Source of the DNA: Asparagopsis taxiformis
Lineage: Eukaryota > Rhodophyta > Florideophyceae > Bonnemaisoniales > Bonnemaisoniaceae
NCBI GenBank assembly: GCA_030407315.1
Contig: JALQPE010000598.1
Location: 1-64,000 of the forward strand
Direction: 5' to 3'
Length of the DNA: 64,000 nucleotides
The translations under genes and the position numbers were made by a program. Of this stretch, positions 51,209 through 61,398 are shown piece after piece (the first letter of the stretch is position 1; the number at the start of each line of letters is the position of its first letter). Below the pieces are notes generated by a model that saw only the letters and a program-made list of their open reading frames with translations, had not been told where the DNA came from and searched no databases.

Positions 51209-52699
51209 ATGCGTGCACTCATATGCTTCGCATGTCAATTCCTGTTAATCGTCATCACCCATGCTCAGCTCAATGTCTCCGCTCCGCCGCGCATCGTTCT
51301 CGCGACCGTTATCTCCTCGGATGCAGATCTGCTCCCCGCCCGCGTCATGATGCAAAGCGCCGCTAAAAACGGCATGCTTCCCCAACATTGCGACCGCATT
51401 ATTTTCGCCACCCCCGCCGTATCCCATCACATTGCCAGCGTTTTCGTGCAACATGACGGCATAATTTACAAGCAGCTCCCTGATCTCCCGCTGCTCGACG
51501 CAAGGCCCCTCACATATACTCAGCTTTTCCAAATGACTCAGTACTCAACTATTATCTATTTAAGCCCTTACATGCTTGTTGTAGAATCCTTATCCTTCCT
51601 ATTCCGCTGTCCGCGTTTCTGTGCCGCTTTCCATACCCCGTGCAGTTTCTCGACCAGCATTATGGTTATCACACCAGACAAGGCCGATCATGACGCCCTC
51701 ATTGCCAATCTTCATCATGCCCAGCCGCCCGGCGGCAAGTGCAGGCCCGACTATCGCCCCGACGGGCTCACAGCCGAATCGTGCATACTCAATGATTACT
51801 TTGGCAAGCAGCTGCTCAGTGCACCGACCTTTGACGTTGATAGCGAGGAAAACGGTACCGCCGTTCAGTATGACCCTTCTCGCGGCGCATTGAGACGCTT
51901 GCCCATGGGTTGTCAGACTTCTCATTACTTTTACTATCCGCGCATGCGATGGGAGGTGCCGCTGCGTCCGTGCGGAAAGATTCGTACTGTGGATTTTTCA
52001 GTTCCGAGCTTCTTGCGCCCATGGAATTGGTGGACATTTGCGCTGTTAGATCTCTCGTGGCAATGGCGCACATTTCGACTTGAACTTTCCAATCCTGTCG
52101 GCTATTCTTCCGATGACGAGAAGGGCTTTTACAAAAGCTTGTTCGTTTTGTACCTCATCGGCTTTGGTGGACTCGCCTTGCTTCGGTACGGCAAGAAGAC
52201 GGGAAGGATGTGGAGGATGCGTCAGAAGGCACGCATTGGTGAAAGGGAACTGGTTGTCATTGGAGTTGCACTAGGGCTTGTATTCTGTTCTGCATCGTGG
52301 GTGATCGGATTTGTGCTTGTCCCAGCGACATTACCGCCCGTTCATGCGACAATTCTTTTCGCGCATTACAAAGTACTCGCTCTGTCAATTGGTTTGATAT
52401 GGCTAGGGCGAAATTTCATCTCGCATCAGGCAAGAACGTCGGACGCCAAGCTTGTGCGCTCTCGCAGCATGACTCGTGCGATTACGGAAACGGTTGTGCT
52501 GGCCAGCCTGGAAATGGTGAGCATTGTTGTCGTAATGCATTTGGTTAGTAGAAAGCAGACAGAAACAATGTATGCCAAGGTCGCCTGGTTGTTGCCCGCA
52601 TCGGTGGCGTACGTTTTCGTTACTCTCAGTTGTTTAGCACAGGTATGTATGGTGTGGCTCGGCGTTGGAATTGCTGATGGCAGTGCATTGTCATCGTAG
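51209..52699 (+). CDS. GT8 glycosyltransferase-like membrane protein (PGSIP6-like), DxD motif lost
   Basis: 496 residues from ATG 51209 with a signal peptide (LICFACQFLLIVITHA). The luminal domain follows GT8 order: RIVLATVISSDADLLPARVM, CDRIIFATP, TQLFQMTQYSTIIYL, and near its end KIRTVDFSVPSFLRPWNWW, the PGSIP6-type block. About five spans fill the C-terminal half. PGSIP6/IPUT1 proteins glucuronidate inositol phosphorylceramide in the Golgi. The segment that should read YLDAD (metal-binding DxD) reads YLSPY, so the enzyme may be inactive or use another mechanism. No introns. Confidence 0.72.
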   Translation: MRALICFACQFLLIVITHAQLNVSAPPRIVLATVISSDADLLPARVMMQSAAKNGMLPQHCDRIIFATPAVSHHIASVFVQHDGIIYKQLPDLPLLDARPLTYTQLFQMTQYSTIIYLSPYMLVVESLSFLFRCPRFCAAFHTPCSFSTSIMVITPDKADHDALIANLHHAQPPGGKCRPDYRPDGLTAESCILNDYFGKQLLSAPTFDVDSEENGTAVQYDPSRGALRRLPMGCQTSHYFYYPRMRWEVPLRPCGKIRTVDFSVPSFLRPWNWWTFALLDLSWQWRTFRLELSNPVGYSSDDEKGFYKSLFVLYLIGFGGLALLRYGKKTGRMWRMRQKARIGERELVVIGVALGLVFCSASWVIGFVLVPATLPPVHATILFAHYKVLALSIGLIWLGRNFISHQARTSDAKLVRSRSMTRAITETVVLASLEMVSIVVVMHLVSRKQTETMYAKVAWLLPASVAYVFVTLSCLAQVCMVWLGVGIADGSALSS

Positions 52700-52898
52700 G
52701 TAGGGCTGAAGCGTGCGGCGCTCTAGATTGTATCATTCTCTGATGGCTCTAGTTTTTCGAAGTGCTGTAGTACTTGAAGACCGCGACTTGTATGGCAAAA
52801 TGTAAATTTGGCTGACTGCACTCGTCATTCGGTTTCTAAATAATTTTGTACTCCAACTGAAAGCTGGTACCGAACGCCCACCACCGACATCAGCGACT

Positions 52899-53711
52899 AT
52901 GTCAGCCAACCTTCTCTCGAATGTAACTGCATTAACCGGGTGGATCTATTTCGCAGCTTGGGGCTTCAGCTGCTACCCGCAGATAATGCTCAACTTTCGC
53001 AGAAAGCAAATTTCCGGTCTCAGCCTCGACTTTGTCGTATTGAACGTTGTCGGATTCAGCGCATACGCAATCTTCACATCTCTGTTAACATGGATGCCCC
53101 AAGTGCGCCAAGCGTTCCAGGATCGCAATAATGGTGCTCTACCGCCAGTCGAAGCGAACGATGTCGTATTCGCGCTACACGGCGTCTTCTGCACCTACTT
53201 AGTTGCATTTCAGTGCATGCTGTATCCGCTGCTACCGCACGAACCGCGCGTGCGATTCGACGTCGCTGTCACATGTGTCGCCGCGGGCATATGTCTCGTA
53301 GTTGGCTTTCTGTTTGCCTACTTTGGCTCTCTGCATTGGATGGTGTACATTCAATTCTGCGGCATTGTCAAGTTTCTTGCCAGCTTCATCAAGTACGTTC
53401 CACAGGTCGTGCTCAATTATCAACGCAAATCGACGCATGGTTTTAGTATCAGCGGCATTCTACTCGATTTTATCGGTGGGGTTTTCAGTATGACACAGCA
53501 GACTCTGCGTGCAATTATGCTGGCCAACTTGTCGCCGTTTACGAAGAATTTCGCCAAAACTGGTCTTGGACTCGAGTCGCTTATGTTTGATTGCATTCTG
53601 ATTTTCCAGCATTATTGGTTGTACTCGGGCGCGAAGAGTGTGGATTTAGATGTTGAAGAGGTTGATGTACCGCTAGTGTCTGATGCAGACGAGAAGGGGG
53701 ACGACTTTTAG
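52899..53711 (+). CDS. Cystinosin-like PQ-loop transporter (copy 2)
   Basis: 270 residues from ATG 52899. PQ-loops: GWIYFAAWGFSCYPQIMLN and FIKYVPQVVLNYQRKSTHGF. It aligns along its whole length with copy 3, including FSAYAIFTSLLxWMPQVR and SPFTKNFAKTGLG. The tail is acidic (DEKGDDF). It is the left outer gene of the mirror-image duplication and is convergent with the neighbouring coiled-coil gene. Likely transports cystine or another amino acid across an endomembrane; substrate inferred only from family. Confidence 0.87.
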   Translation: MSANLLSNVTALTGWIYFAAWGFSCYPQIMLNFRRKQISGLSLDFVVLNVVGFSAYAIFTSLLTWMPQVRQAFQDRNNGALPPVEANDVVFALHGVFCTYLVAFQCMLYPLLPHEPRVRFDVAVTCVAAGICLVVGFLFAYFGSLHWMVYIQFCGIVKFLASFIKYVPQVVLNYQRKSTHGFSISGILLDFIGGVFSMTQQTLRAIMLANLSPFTKNFAKTGLGLESLMFDCILIFQHYWLYSGAKSVDLDVEEVDVPLVSDADEKGDDF

Positions 53712-53993
53712 TCTGCAATTGTAACGTTGTTATGTACAATAGCTGTCTAACAAATAGATGAAGAGAACAAAGCGATACACAGTGTAACGATTTTGGCTGT
53801 TGAGCGTCAATTTGCGCGTGATCCTGCTTGGGTGCGATATTCGCATCATGTCCAGATGCGGTGAGGCGCAATCTTGATAGGCGTTTGTATTTACAGTTGG
53901 TGTATCTGAGTACCTCCTGTTTACTGCTTTGTCCACCTCTTACAGACGCAACCTGACAAGAGAGAGAGAGAAAGCATGCAACAAGACTAGTGG

Positions 53994-54692
53994 TCATCCG
54001 AATTTTCCATACGCCTTGTGCTTCATCGCACTGGCGTTACGCTTATAGTACAAATAGGCAACAAGCAGCGCCATCTCAACAAGCATGATTACTGATAAGA
54101 AAACATGCGAATTCGACGAGTTGTTGGCACTTTTTTCTGTGATCTCACGAATGATAGAATGAGTATCTTTGTGGTCATACTCTATCTCCTCATGATTGAT
54201 ATGCAGGTCTTTCACAACTTTGTTGAGCTTAGCCATGTCGACGTCAAAGTCATCGAGATTGCCGAGCAAATCATGCACGGTGATATCCACATGATCGAGA
54301 TCGGAAACGAGTTGGGTGAGTTCATTTCGCTGCTTGGCGAGTTGGTTCACCAGGGATGCACTCCCTTTTGTGATCTCCTGACTAATAGTAGAATGCGACT
54401 TGATGTTTTTCGACTTTTCATCCACCTGGGCACTGAGCGCTGAGCGCAAGCCGGCGAATTTCGTCTCGAGTAAATGGAGAGATTGGCCTAAATCGAGTAC
54501 CTCGCGATTTTTGCTCGCTTCCTTTGCCTCGCCGACCGCATCCTCAACCGAGTCGACGAGATCCTTCATTCGCGCTTGCAGTTCTGCTCGCGCTTGTTGC
54601 GCTTGTTGAAGAGCATCTGGTTGTTGCGCTTGGGCGCGAACCAGAGCAAGGAGAGTTAGAAGAAGGAGGGCGGTTGATGGAGAGAAGGACAT
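53994..54692 (-). CDS. Coiled-coil type I membrane protein, unrecognised family (copy A)
   Basis: 232 residues from ATG 54692. Signal peptide (STALLLLTLLALVRAQA), a luminal heptad-rich coiled coil of about 180 residues (ARMKDLVDSVEDAVGEA, LxLLETKFAGLRSALS), one membrane span (FLSVIMLVEMALLVAYLYY) and a short basic tail ending HKAYGKFG. Copy B at 54993-55664 has the same architecture, many identical positions and the same last eight residues. A short conserved cytosolic tail suggests a sorting or coat-binding role in the secretory pathway. No known domain was recognised. Confidence 0.75.
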   Translation of the reverse strand: MSFSPSTALLLLTLLALVRAQAQQPDALQQAQQARAELQARMKDLVDSVEDAVGEAKEASKNREVLDLGQSLHLLETKFAGLRSALSAQVDEKSKNIKSHSTISQEITKGSASLVNQLAKQRNELTQLVSDLDHVDITVHDLLGNLDDFDVDMAKLNKVVKDLHINHEEIEYDHKDTHSIIREITEKSANNSSNSHVFLSVIMLVEMALLVAYLYYKRNASAMKHKAYGKFG

Positions 54693-54992
54693 TTCGAAGG
54701 CGTTGTGGGAGCAATGTCTGTGGGTAGGTCAACCGGGATGATGTCCTACTCATTGTACCGTTGTTGTGATGATGATAAGAGGGACGGACAGAAAATGGTA
54801 AGTTTGGAAATTGTTATACAGTTTATTGAAAATAATCGAGCTAAGAAACAATCAACTTGGATGGCCAACTTTTTGGTTATTCCGTAAGCGCCAGCGATGA
54901 CGATTCTCGCGTTCGCGCCACAGCGACAACGTCATACGATTAACGCTGCCCGCTCGCGTTGTATCCTATCCTCATTAACTCAACCTTTCACC
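54693..54992. promoter_or_regulatory. Bidirectional promoter at the centre of the inverted duplication
   Basis: 300 bp separate the start codons of the two divergent coiled-coil paralogues. No gene lies between them. The centre of symmetry of the four-gene block falls here (about 54,820). Confidence 0.55.
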
Positions 54993-55664
54993 ATGTCATC
55001 GCAACGAATCGCGCTCACAACGCTGCTCCTGCTAACTATTTGCACAGCACAACAACCGGATGCACAAGCGGAAACGGAGGCGCGAATGAAAGAATTGGTC
55101 GATTCAGTGCACCAGGCAGTCGGCGAAGCGGATGCAGCGAGTAAGAACAAAAAAATCGTCGATCTCAATCATTCGCTTAGCCTGCTCGAGTCCAAATTTG
55201 CGGGGCTACGTGCAGCGCTGTCGAAAGAACTTGGCGCCAAGGCACAAACGATGAATGGGCATTCGGAATCGTCCAAGGAGCTGATGAATAAGAGCTCCGA
55301 GCTGGTGCAACGTGTGATTACGCAGCGTAAAGAGCTGGCCACTCTGGCGTCGGATATTGCGCAAATCGATTCGGCGGTTCGCGCGATCCGCGAGAGTCTC
55401 AGCGTGTTTGAAAAGGACGCCAAAGATCTGGAAGGGCTCGTTACGGACTTGCATAGGCATCATGAGGAGATGTCGCTGTGGAATAATGACGCCAAAACGG
55501 CAGTGGAGGAGATTTCTTCAAAGCAACGTGCTGGCAAAATATCCAAGTCGCACATGTTTTTGTCGATTGCTATTATTGCTGAGGTTGTCGCTTTTGTGGG
55601 CTTCTTGTATTTCAAGTCGAATGGAAGCGCTGCGGCGCACAAAGCGTATGGTAAGTTTGGATGA
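54993..55664 (+). CDS. Coiled-coil type I membrane protein, unrecognised family (copy B)
   Basis: 223 residues from ATG 54993; the frame is open from 54897 but the ATG at 54993 gives a clean signal peptide (RIALTTLLLLTICTAQ). The luminal coiled coil (ARMKELVDSVHQAVGEADAAS, LSLLESKFAGLRAALS), a span (FLSIAIIAEVVAFVGFLYF) and tail HKAYGKFG match copy A. Being divergently transcribed from copy A through 300 bp, the two may be co-expressed. Function unknown. Confidence 0.75.
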   Translation: MSSQRIALTTLLLLTICTAQQPDAQAETEARMKELVDSVHQAVGEADAASKNKKIVDLNHSLSLLESKFAGLRAALSKELGAKAQTMNGHSESSKELMNKSSELVQRVITQRKELATLASDIAQIDSAVRAIRESLSVFEKDAKDLEGLVTDLHRHHEEMSLWNNDAKTAVEEISSKQRAGKISKSHMFLSIAIIAEVVAFVGFLYFKSNGSAAAHKAYGKFG

Positions 55665-55909
55665 GCGGGTTGGTTGGTGATTGCGAAAAGTATGCAAGAC
55701 ACTTGGCGTTGTGGATTGCTGCGAGACAATTGGCGTCTCATCTGTATAGCTGCATCCAGCGTCATAGTGTTAACAATGGTGGTTTGTGTGTAAATCGCGT
55801 ATAAACTAAATTAGTGTAGCAACAAGAAGATATAAATACGGCTACCCCATGTATCCGTAGTTGGCAACCACAACGTTGCGCGATTATCGCTGCTGTAACA
55901 TACGGCTCA

Positions 55910-56727
55910 CTAAAGCTCGTCCTTTTGTGCCGGTGTAGATAATAGAGGCACATTGAGCAACTCGGCCTGCTGGTCGACATCGGAATGCTTGCCGCTATCG
56001 GCGTACAAAAAGAAGTGTTGAATCATCAAAATGGTATCAAAAGGATTGTCTCGAAGCCCAAACCGGTCTTGGCAAAATTCTTGGTAAACGGTGACCAGGT
56101 GTTCTGCTCGATACCACTGAGACCCTGTTGTGCGACACTGAATATGCCGCCAGCAAGGTCAAAGGCAATTTGAGAGATACTGAAGCCTTCGGTGGACTTG
56201 CGGCGAAAGTTGAGCACGACCTGCGGGACGTACTTTGTAAAACTGGCCAAGAATTTGAGCACGCCACAGAATCTGACGTAAATCATCCAATTAATGCAAC
56301 CACGATACGACAAGAAGAAACCGACGACTACGATGACACCGCCGAGACTGGAGCCGAAATTGACATAGTTGCGTACACGCGGTGCACGTGCATCCAATGG
56401 ATAAATGAGGCATTGCACGGCGGTGAAGTAGGTGGTTATCACACCATGTATGGCGAAAACTACATCGTTGAACTCGACTTGGGGCAATGCACCTGCATTT
56501 TGCAAACTGAATTGCTCGCGCACTTGCGGCATCCAGTACAACAAGGAGGTGAAAATTGCGTACGCCGAAAATCCGGTCAAATTTAACACAACATAGTCGA
56601 GACTAAGGCCGGTAATTTTCTTGTTCTGATGATTGAGAATGATTTGCGGGTAGAAACTCAAGCTCCACGCGGAGAAGTATATCCAGCCGCAAATAGCGGC
56701 GAGGCTGGACAGCACTTGAGTCGACAT
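55910..56727 (-). pseudogene. Cystinosin-like PQ-loop transporter (copy 3), single-base frameshift near the C-terminus
   Basis: ATG 56727 opens a frame ending at 56026 (GLGFETILLIPF). Compared with copy 2 (GLGLESLMFDCILIFQ), one T is missing in the run at about 56038-56041. The +1 frame continues with DTILMIQHFFLYADSG and a tail ending AQKDEL before TAG at 55912-55910. Up to that point the protein has intact PQ-loops (LSFYPQIILN, TKYVPQVVLNFRRKSTEGF). Either a very young pseudogene, a truncated but working protein lacking only the last span, or a homopolymer error in the assembly. It is the right outer gene of the mirror-image duplication. Confidence 0.75.
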
Positions 56728-57008
56728 TACGAATGGGGGCGGCAAAGTGGTAGAGGTCAACGACTGACTGTCATCTCGCAGCTGCGACTAAATCAAAGCT
56801 GCTGCGACGTACGCACAACAATTTGGACACGTGTGTGATCCACGTCATGGCAGTGATTGGCCGTGCGAGACTGCGAGCTGTCACAACACACCACAGCTAT
56901 GCTCGACATTTCTGTAATTCTACAAACCATTACATCATCTTGTCGTCTTAATCTGTCGCGCACATTTCTCCCCTCACCTCCTCTCCGCCTTCTCGACCCA
57001 AACGCATC

Positions 57009-58729
57009 ATGGGCTCTTCCTGGTCCATTTCCAAAGACGGCACTCTCACCCCGAGTCGCGATGCTCTCGAGTCCGCAAATAAAGAATTCTGTCAGAATAG
57101 CGAGGATGACCCTGTCATCACCTTCACCTTTGCCAAGTACCCCGCTTCGACAAACGTGAAGATTCATGCTTCCCGTCTTGCACTCGCGGGAGGTCCTCTC
57201 GCCGCGATGGTCACAAAGGATTTTCGTGAGAAGCAAACTAGGATTGTGGAGCTCACCGCCGAAGAAGAGCCCTTCATTTTTAACATCTTCAAGTCTTATT
57301 TATATCTCTGTCCTATTGATGCTGTACGAAAACCAAACGCTGAGACATTTGTAGGCTCATCTCAGTCCACCTCACTATAGTTTTCCCTTCCCACTCAGTC
57401 CAAACAACCCATACTGACACCGCTCTTCCTCCCTGCTTCACGACAGGCCCAAATGGACCATGGCGCTCTCATAGAGCTCTGTTTGGCAGCTGATCGATGG
57501 GGTCTCGACCCTCTCTTCGAGCTCACATGCAAATACATCTCTCTGTCCATCTCCAAGTTTGAAGTACCAGCCGTACTCGCACTCGCATCCTTGATTCAAT
57601 CCACAGATGCCCCCAGTTCTCTCAAAATTGCCTTTGCCGATCGCGTGGGTAAAAACTTTGACGGCTTCATGGACGCCCTCAAACAGTTTGCCAAGCCTGT
57701 TGCGTCTCCTCGGCCCCGCCCGGCGCTCCAGACAGTACAAATTTCATTGAACGACTCACCAGCGGCGTGCGATCCTACGGAGCCCAATCGAAGGAAAACA
57801 AGAAAAAGAAGGCAAAGACCACACAGCCCGCTGCACAGCCCCAAGTTGAAATCGCTGCCCCTCCCGCCGAATCAGCCATTGCGGTCAATTCGCTTCAAGA
57901 AGCCCTCCCGCAGCACATGCACGACTTTTGGGAAATCTTCTCAGCCGCCATGATGTTGCAAATGGTCACCGCTGTGAACGATAAGTTTTCCCCCGCAGTT
58001 CTGGACACCCTCCTCTCCCATTCTGACCACATAACTGATGATGAAGACCTCCGACAGATATTCGATCTTTGCAAATGGGAGCGCATCGACGGTCCGACCT
58101 TTTTCACTGACGCCGTTTCTGCCAAGCACTGGCCTGCGCGTGCACTGCGGATGGCGCTTGCGTCGATTACAACCGGTTCAGATTTGCAAAAATCCACCGC
58201 GAGTGTGCGCACCAAAGTGCATTGGAAGATGCAGATGGAGAGCGAAAGAAGTCAACTCGGCCCATGCGTGGCCTATTTGAAAGTGGAACTGCAAAAAGAC
58301 GCGTCTGCATTCACAGCTACCGTCAATGTCGCGCCGCGAACTTTCTTTGACGAGCGCGAGAGAGGTGGTCCACCTCCAAAATCATACGACTGCAGTGTAC
58401 CCGTTCGCATCTCTGTGTTCTACACGGGTTGCGTGTGTGGTCGCGAGAAACTGCGCTTCGGATTCAAGGAGGAAATCAGGCATTATCGACATGAGCGCGA
58501 GTCGTGGGACTTTAGTCTACCCGTCCCGCTCGTTTCGGATGAAGTGTGGAAGGAGGAGCATTTGCCACAATGCCATCTGGCTATCCAGGCAAGGATACAG
58601 TTTTTGGAAGAAGTTCCGTGGGATTTGCCGATGTTCAGGAGAGATCATCTTCGTCATAGGCGCATGTACGAGCGGGAACGCGGACGTTACCGCTATCATC
58701 CGGAATATCCAGATGCTTTCTTGGATTAG
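57009..58729 (+). CDS. BTB/POZ-domain protein, three exons
   Basis: Exons 57009-57350, 57447-57648 and 57732-58729. Intron 1 (96 bp, GTAGGC...CGACAG) rejoins PNAETF to AQMDHGALIELCLAADRWG. Intron 2 (83 bp, GTAAAA...CTCCAG) is inferred because it restores frame: FADRV to DSTNFIERLTSGVRSYG. The product is 513 residues. The N-terminal part (VKIHASRLALAGGPLAAMVTKDF, then IFNIFKSYLY and the LCLAADRWGLDPLFELTCKYI helices) is a BTB fold with a following BACK-like helix. Then a Lys-rich linker and a C-terminal domain of unknown type. BTB proteins often serve as cullin-3 adaptors. If intron 2 is wrong, there must be a frameshift near 57,690-57,730. Confidence 0.65.
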
Positions 58730-59466
58730 GGTTGCTTCTGACTGGACATTGACTACAATGCTCTCGTATGGTGTCGATTGGACTGTTGTGCGTTTCTGTT
58801 GGACAAAGCCATGTCTTAGTGATGAAGCGTCTGTCTTAACGCTTCTATCACCTGCACTTGAAGCCGTTTCCCACTTTGAACAGTCAGTGTGTAAATGGCG
58901 CGAGTTGATGTGCTGGCATGAAGACACTCATAGTCTATCCTTCTGATAATTTGACGCACTCCCTTGAAGGAATACTAGAACAGAAACTTGTTCACATTGG
59001 ATGTAAATAGTGACTATGGGGTTCCACGCTGGAACAGTAGTAGTGCTACAGTCGATTACTTTTTCATTGTGTGCAAATACTTGTAAAACACGGCTACATT
59101 GTCTCCATGTTCACCCTTTGAACATGTGGTAAAGACTTGGCCGCGAACGTCGTTTTTTGTCATTTGGAGACGAATTATGTCCCACACTACACTCTCACTG
59201 GGGGTTGCAAATTATATTTGTTATGGATGTACCAGTAGATTGGAACGATTTATTGGTCATGGAATCTTTGGTAGCTTCACAGTCACAAAAGTCATCGATT
59301 CGCGGCGTTTGGACCGGAATTGCTACCGTATCAAAAAGCTACTCAGTAACGGAAGCTACTCGTATACCGAACTTTGTTCCAGAATGATATCAATCAAAAA
59401 TGCACCACAAGACGCTGAAAGCCACAACGAGTTTGTGGACTCAATTTCACAACTGATGCAATCTTT
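58730..59466. other. Intergenic between convergent genes, no gene seen
   Basis: 737 bp with only unsupported short frames. Confidence 0.45.
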
Positions 59467-61398
59467 TTAACGGTCCACCTCCTATGCACAGGAAAGAATA
59501 AACAATACGGATAATCGGTTAGGTAAGTCATTTGGATCTCATCACGGAAGGGAGGAATGGATATTACAACTTACACCCTGTGAAACCCGAAACGAACAAC
59601 AAACACAAACATTTCAAATAACATAGAACAGTTAGATCGATTCTATACTCTGAGTTAGCGGGTGAAAATATGTCACAGAAATGTCAAAGCAACGTACACT
59701 GCATGATAGACGAGTCAAGACCGCAAGGAAACAAATCACAAAGATAGTATGTTAGCGACTGTAAAAGATGGGACATAGATGTTTCTCGGATTATCTCCTT
59801 GCACGTACAATACAATGTCTTGAGTTCCAATAATTGTCACAGCATCGGCCACCATATGACCCTTACCCATCAAATTCAAAGCGGATAGATGAGCAAAGCC
59901 AGGCGCTCTTATACCACATCGGTAAGGACGATTTGTTCCATTAGAGACTAGATACACACCAAATTCTCCTTTCGGTGCCTCGACAGCTGTGTATGTATCT
60001 CCGGAAGGAACAGCATATCCTTCCGAATAAAGCTTGAAGTGATGGATTAGAGCTTCCATAGACTGCTTCATATTTTCTCGTGAAGGAGGAGATATCTTGC
60101 GATCATCGACCTTGATCTCACCCTCAGGCATCTGATTCAGGCATTGAATGATGATATCAAGTGATTGTCTCATCTCTTCAACACGAATGAGATATCTATC
60201 GTAGCAATCGCCATTAATACCAACAGGAATTTTAAAGTCCACAAACTCGTACGCATCGTAAGGCTGAGCCTTGCGCAAGTCCCAGTTGACACCGGAACCG
60301 CGAAGCATAGGACCCGAGAAGCCCCATTCCAGAGCTTGCGCGGCGCTCACGACACCAATGTCGACGAGACGCTGCTTCCAGATACGATTTCCGGTTAGCA
60401 TTTCCTCGATTTCATCCACGCGACTGACGAATGCTTTGCAGAACGCATAAATATCATCCATGAGACCGAGCGGAATATCTGTTGCGACACCTCCTGGTCG
60501 CACATACGCTGAATGCAATCGAGCGCCGGATACACGTTCGTAGAATTCCATCAGTTTCTCGCGCTCTTCAAAGGCCCACAGGAAGGGTGTCAATGCACCG
60601 ACATCCATGCCATGACAGCCGACGGCAAGCAGATGGTTTAGAATACGCGTGATCTCGGCAAACATTGTTCGGATATATTTGGCGCGCAATGGAGCTTCAA
60701 TCTTGAGCAATTTCTCCACAGCGAGAGAGTAGCACTGCTCTTGAGCCATCATTGACACATAATCCAGTCGATCAAAGTACGGTAACGCCTGCAGATAAGT
60801 CTTGTACTCAATGAGCTTTTCAGTGCCGCGATGCAGAAGGCCAATATGGGGATCCAACTTTACCGCTACCTCCCCATCGAGCTCCAGGACGAGACGCAAC
60901 ACACCATGAGCAGCTAATCGCGCGATGAAAGAATGACAATTTGAATAGCGGTTAATAAGAATGAAACAGATATATGAACAGTAGAGTTTGTAAAACACTT
61001 TTGGGATCAGTAGTTTGGTTGCGTAGTCGTACCCTGTTGGGGTGACGAAAGAAAAGAATAGACGTATTGTTAGCAGCAAGTATGGCGCGTATCGTTGCGG
61101 AAGGAGATGGAAACATTAAACATACTGGATGCTGCGGTCCGAAATTGAGCGTGAAGTTTCTGATATCAAGTTGCTTTTCTTTGTCGGCGCGCATACGTTT
61201 TAGTTCATGGGGTTCGAGTTGATCGAGTCCGACTTCTCCTGCCACGACGTTGACTGCTGCGTCAATGGAGCGCGGGTTGTTCTTGTCAATGAGCGCAACT
61301 GAGCCTCCACGTGAAACAAGACTGCGCAGTTGCTGGGTGCTATTGATGGAGGATGGGGTGCATGCTCGCATCGCACGCGTCGCTAGAGATGAGAACAT
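59467..61398 (-). CDS. NDUFS2: Complex I 49-kDa subunit (NDUFS2/Nad7), nuclear-encoded, three exons
   Basis: Exon 1 (61398-61126) carries a mitochondrial presequence ([17 protein letters not shown]) and ends at [11 protein letters not shown]. The main exon (60913 to about 59805) resumes [15 protein letters not shown] and runs to [10 protein letters not shown] last tiny exon at 59481-59467 encodes EVDR and stop, the conserved family end. [27 protein letters not shown] and [15 protein letters not shown] are family hallmarks near the quinone site. Joining exon 1 to exon 2 in phase is one base off a canonical GT-AG (GTATGT at 61125; ATTAG ending 60914). The last donor could be GTGCAA at 59804 (phase-correct) although GTACGT lies 6 bp earlier. 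Confidence 0.88.
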
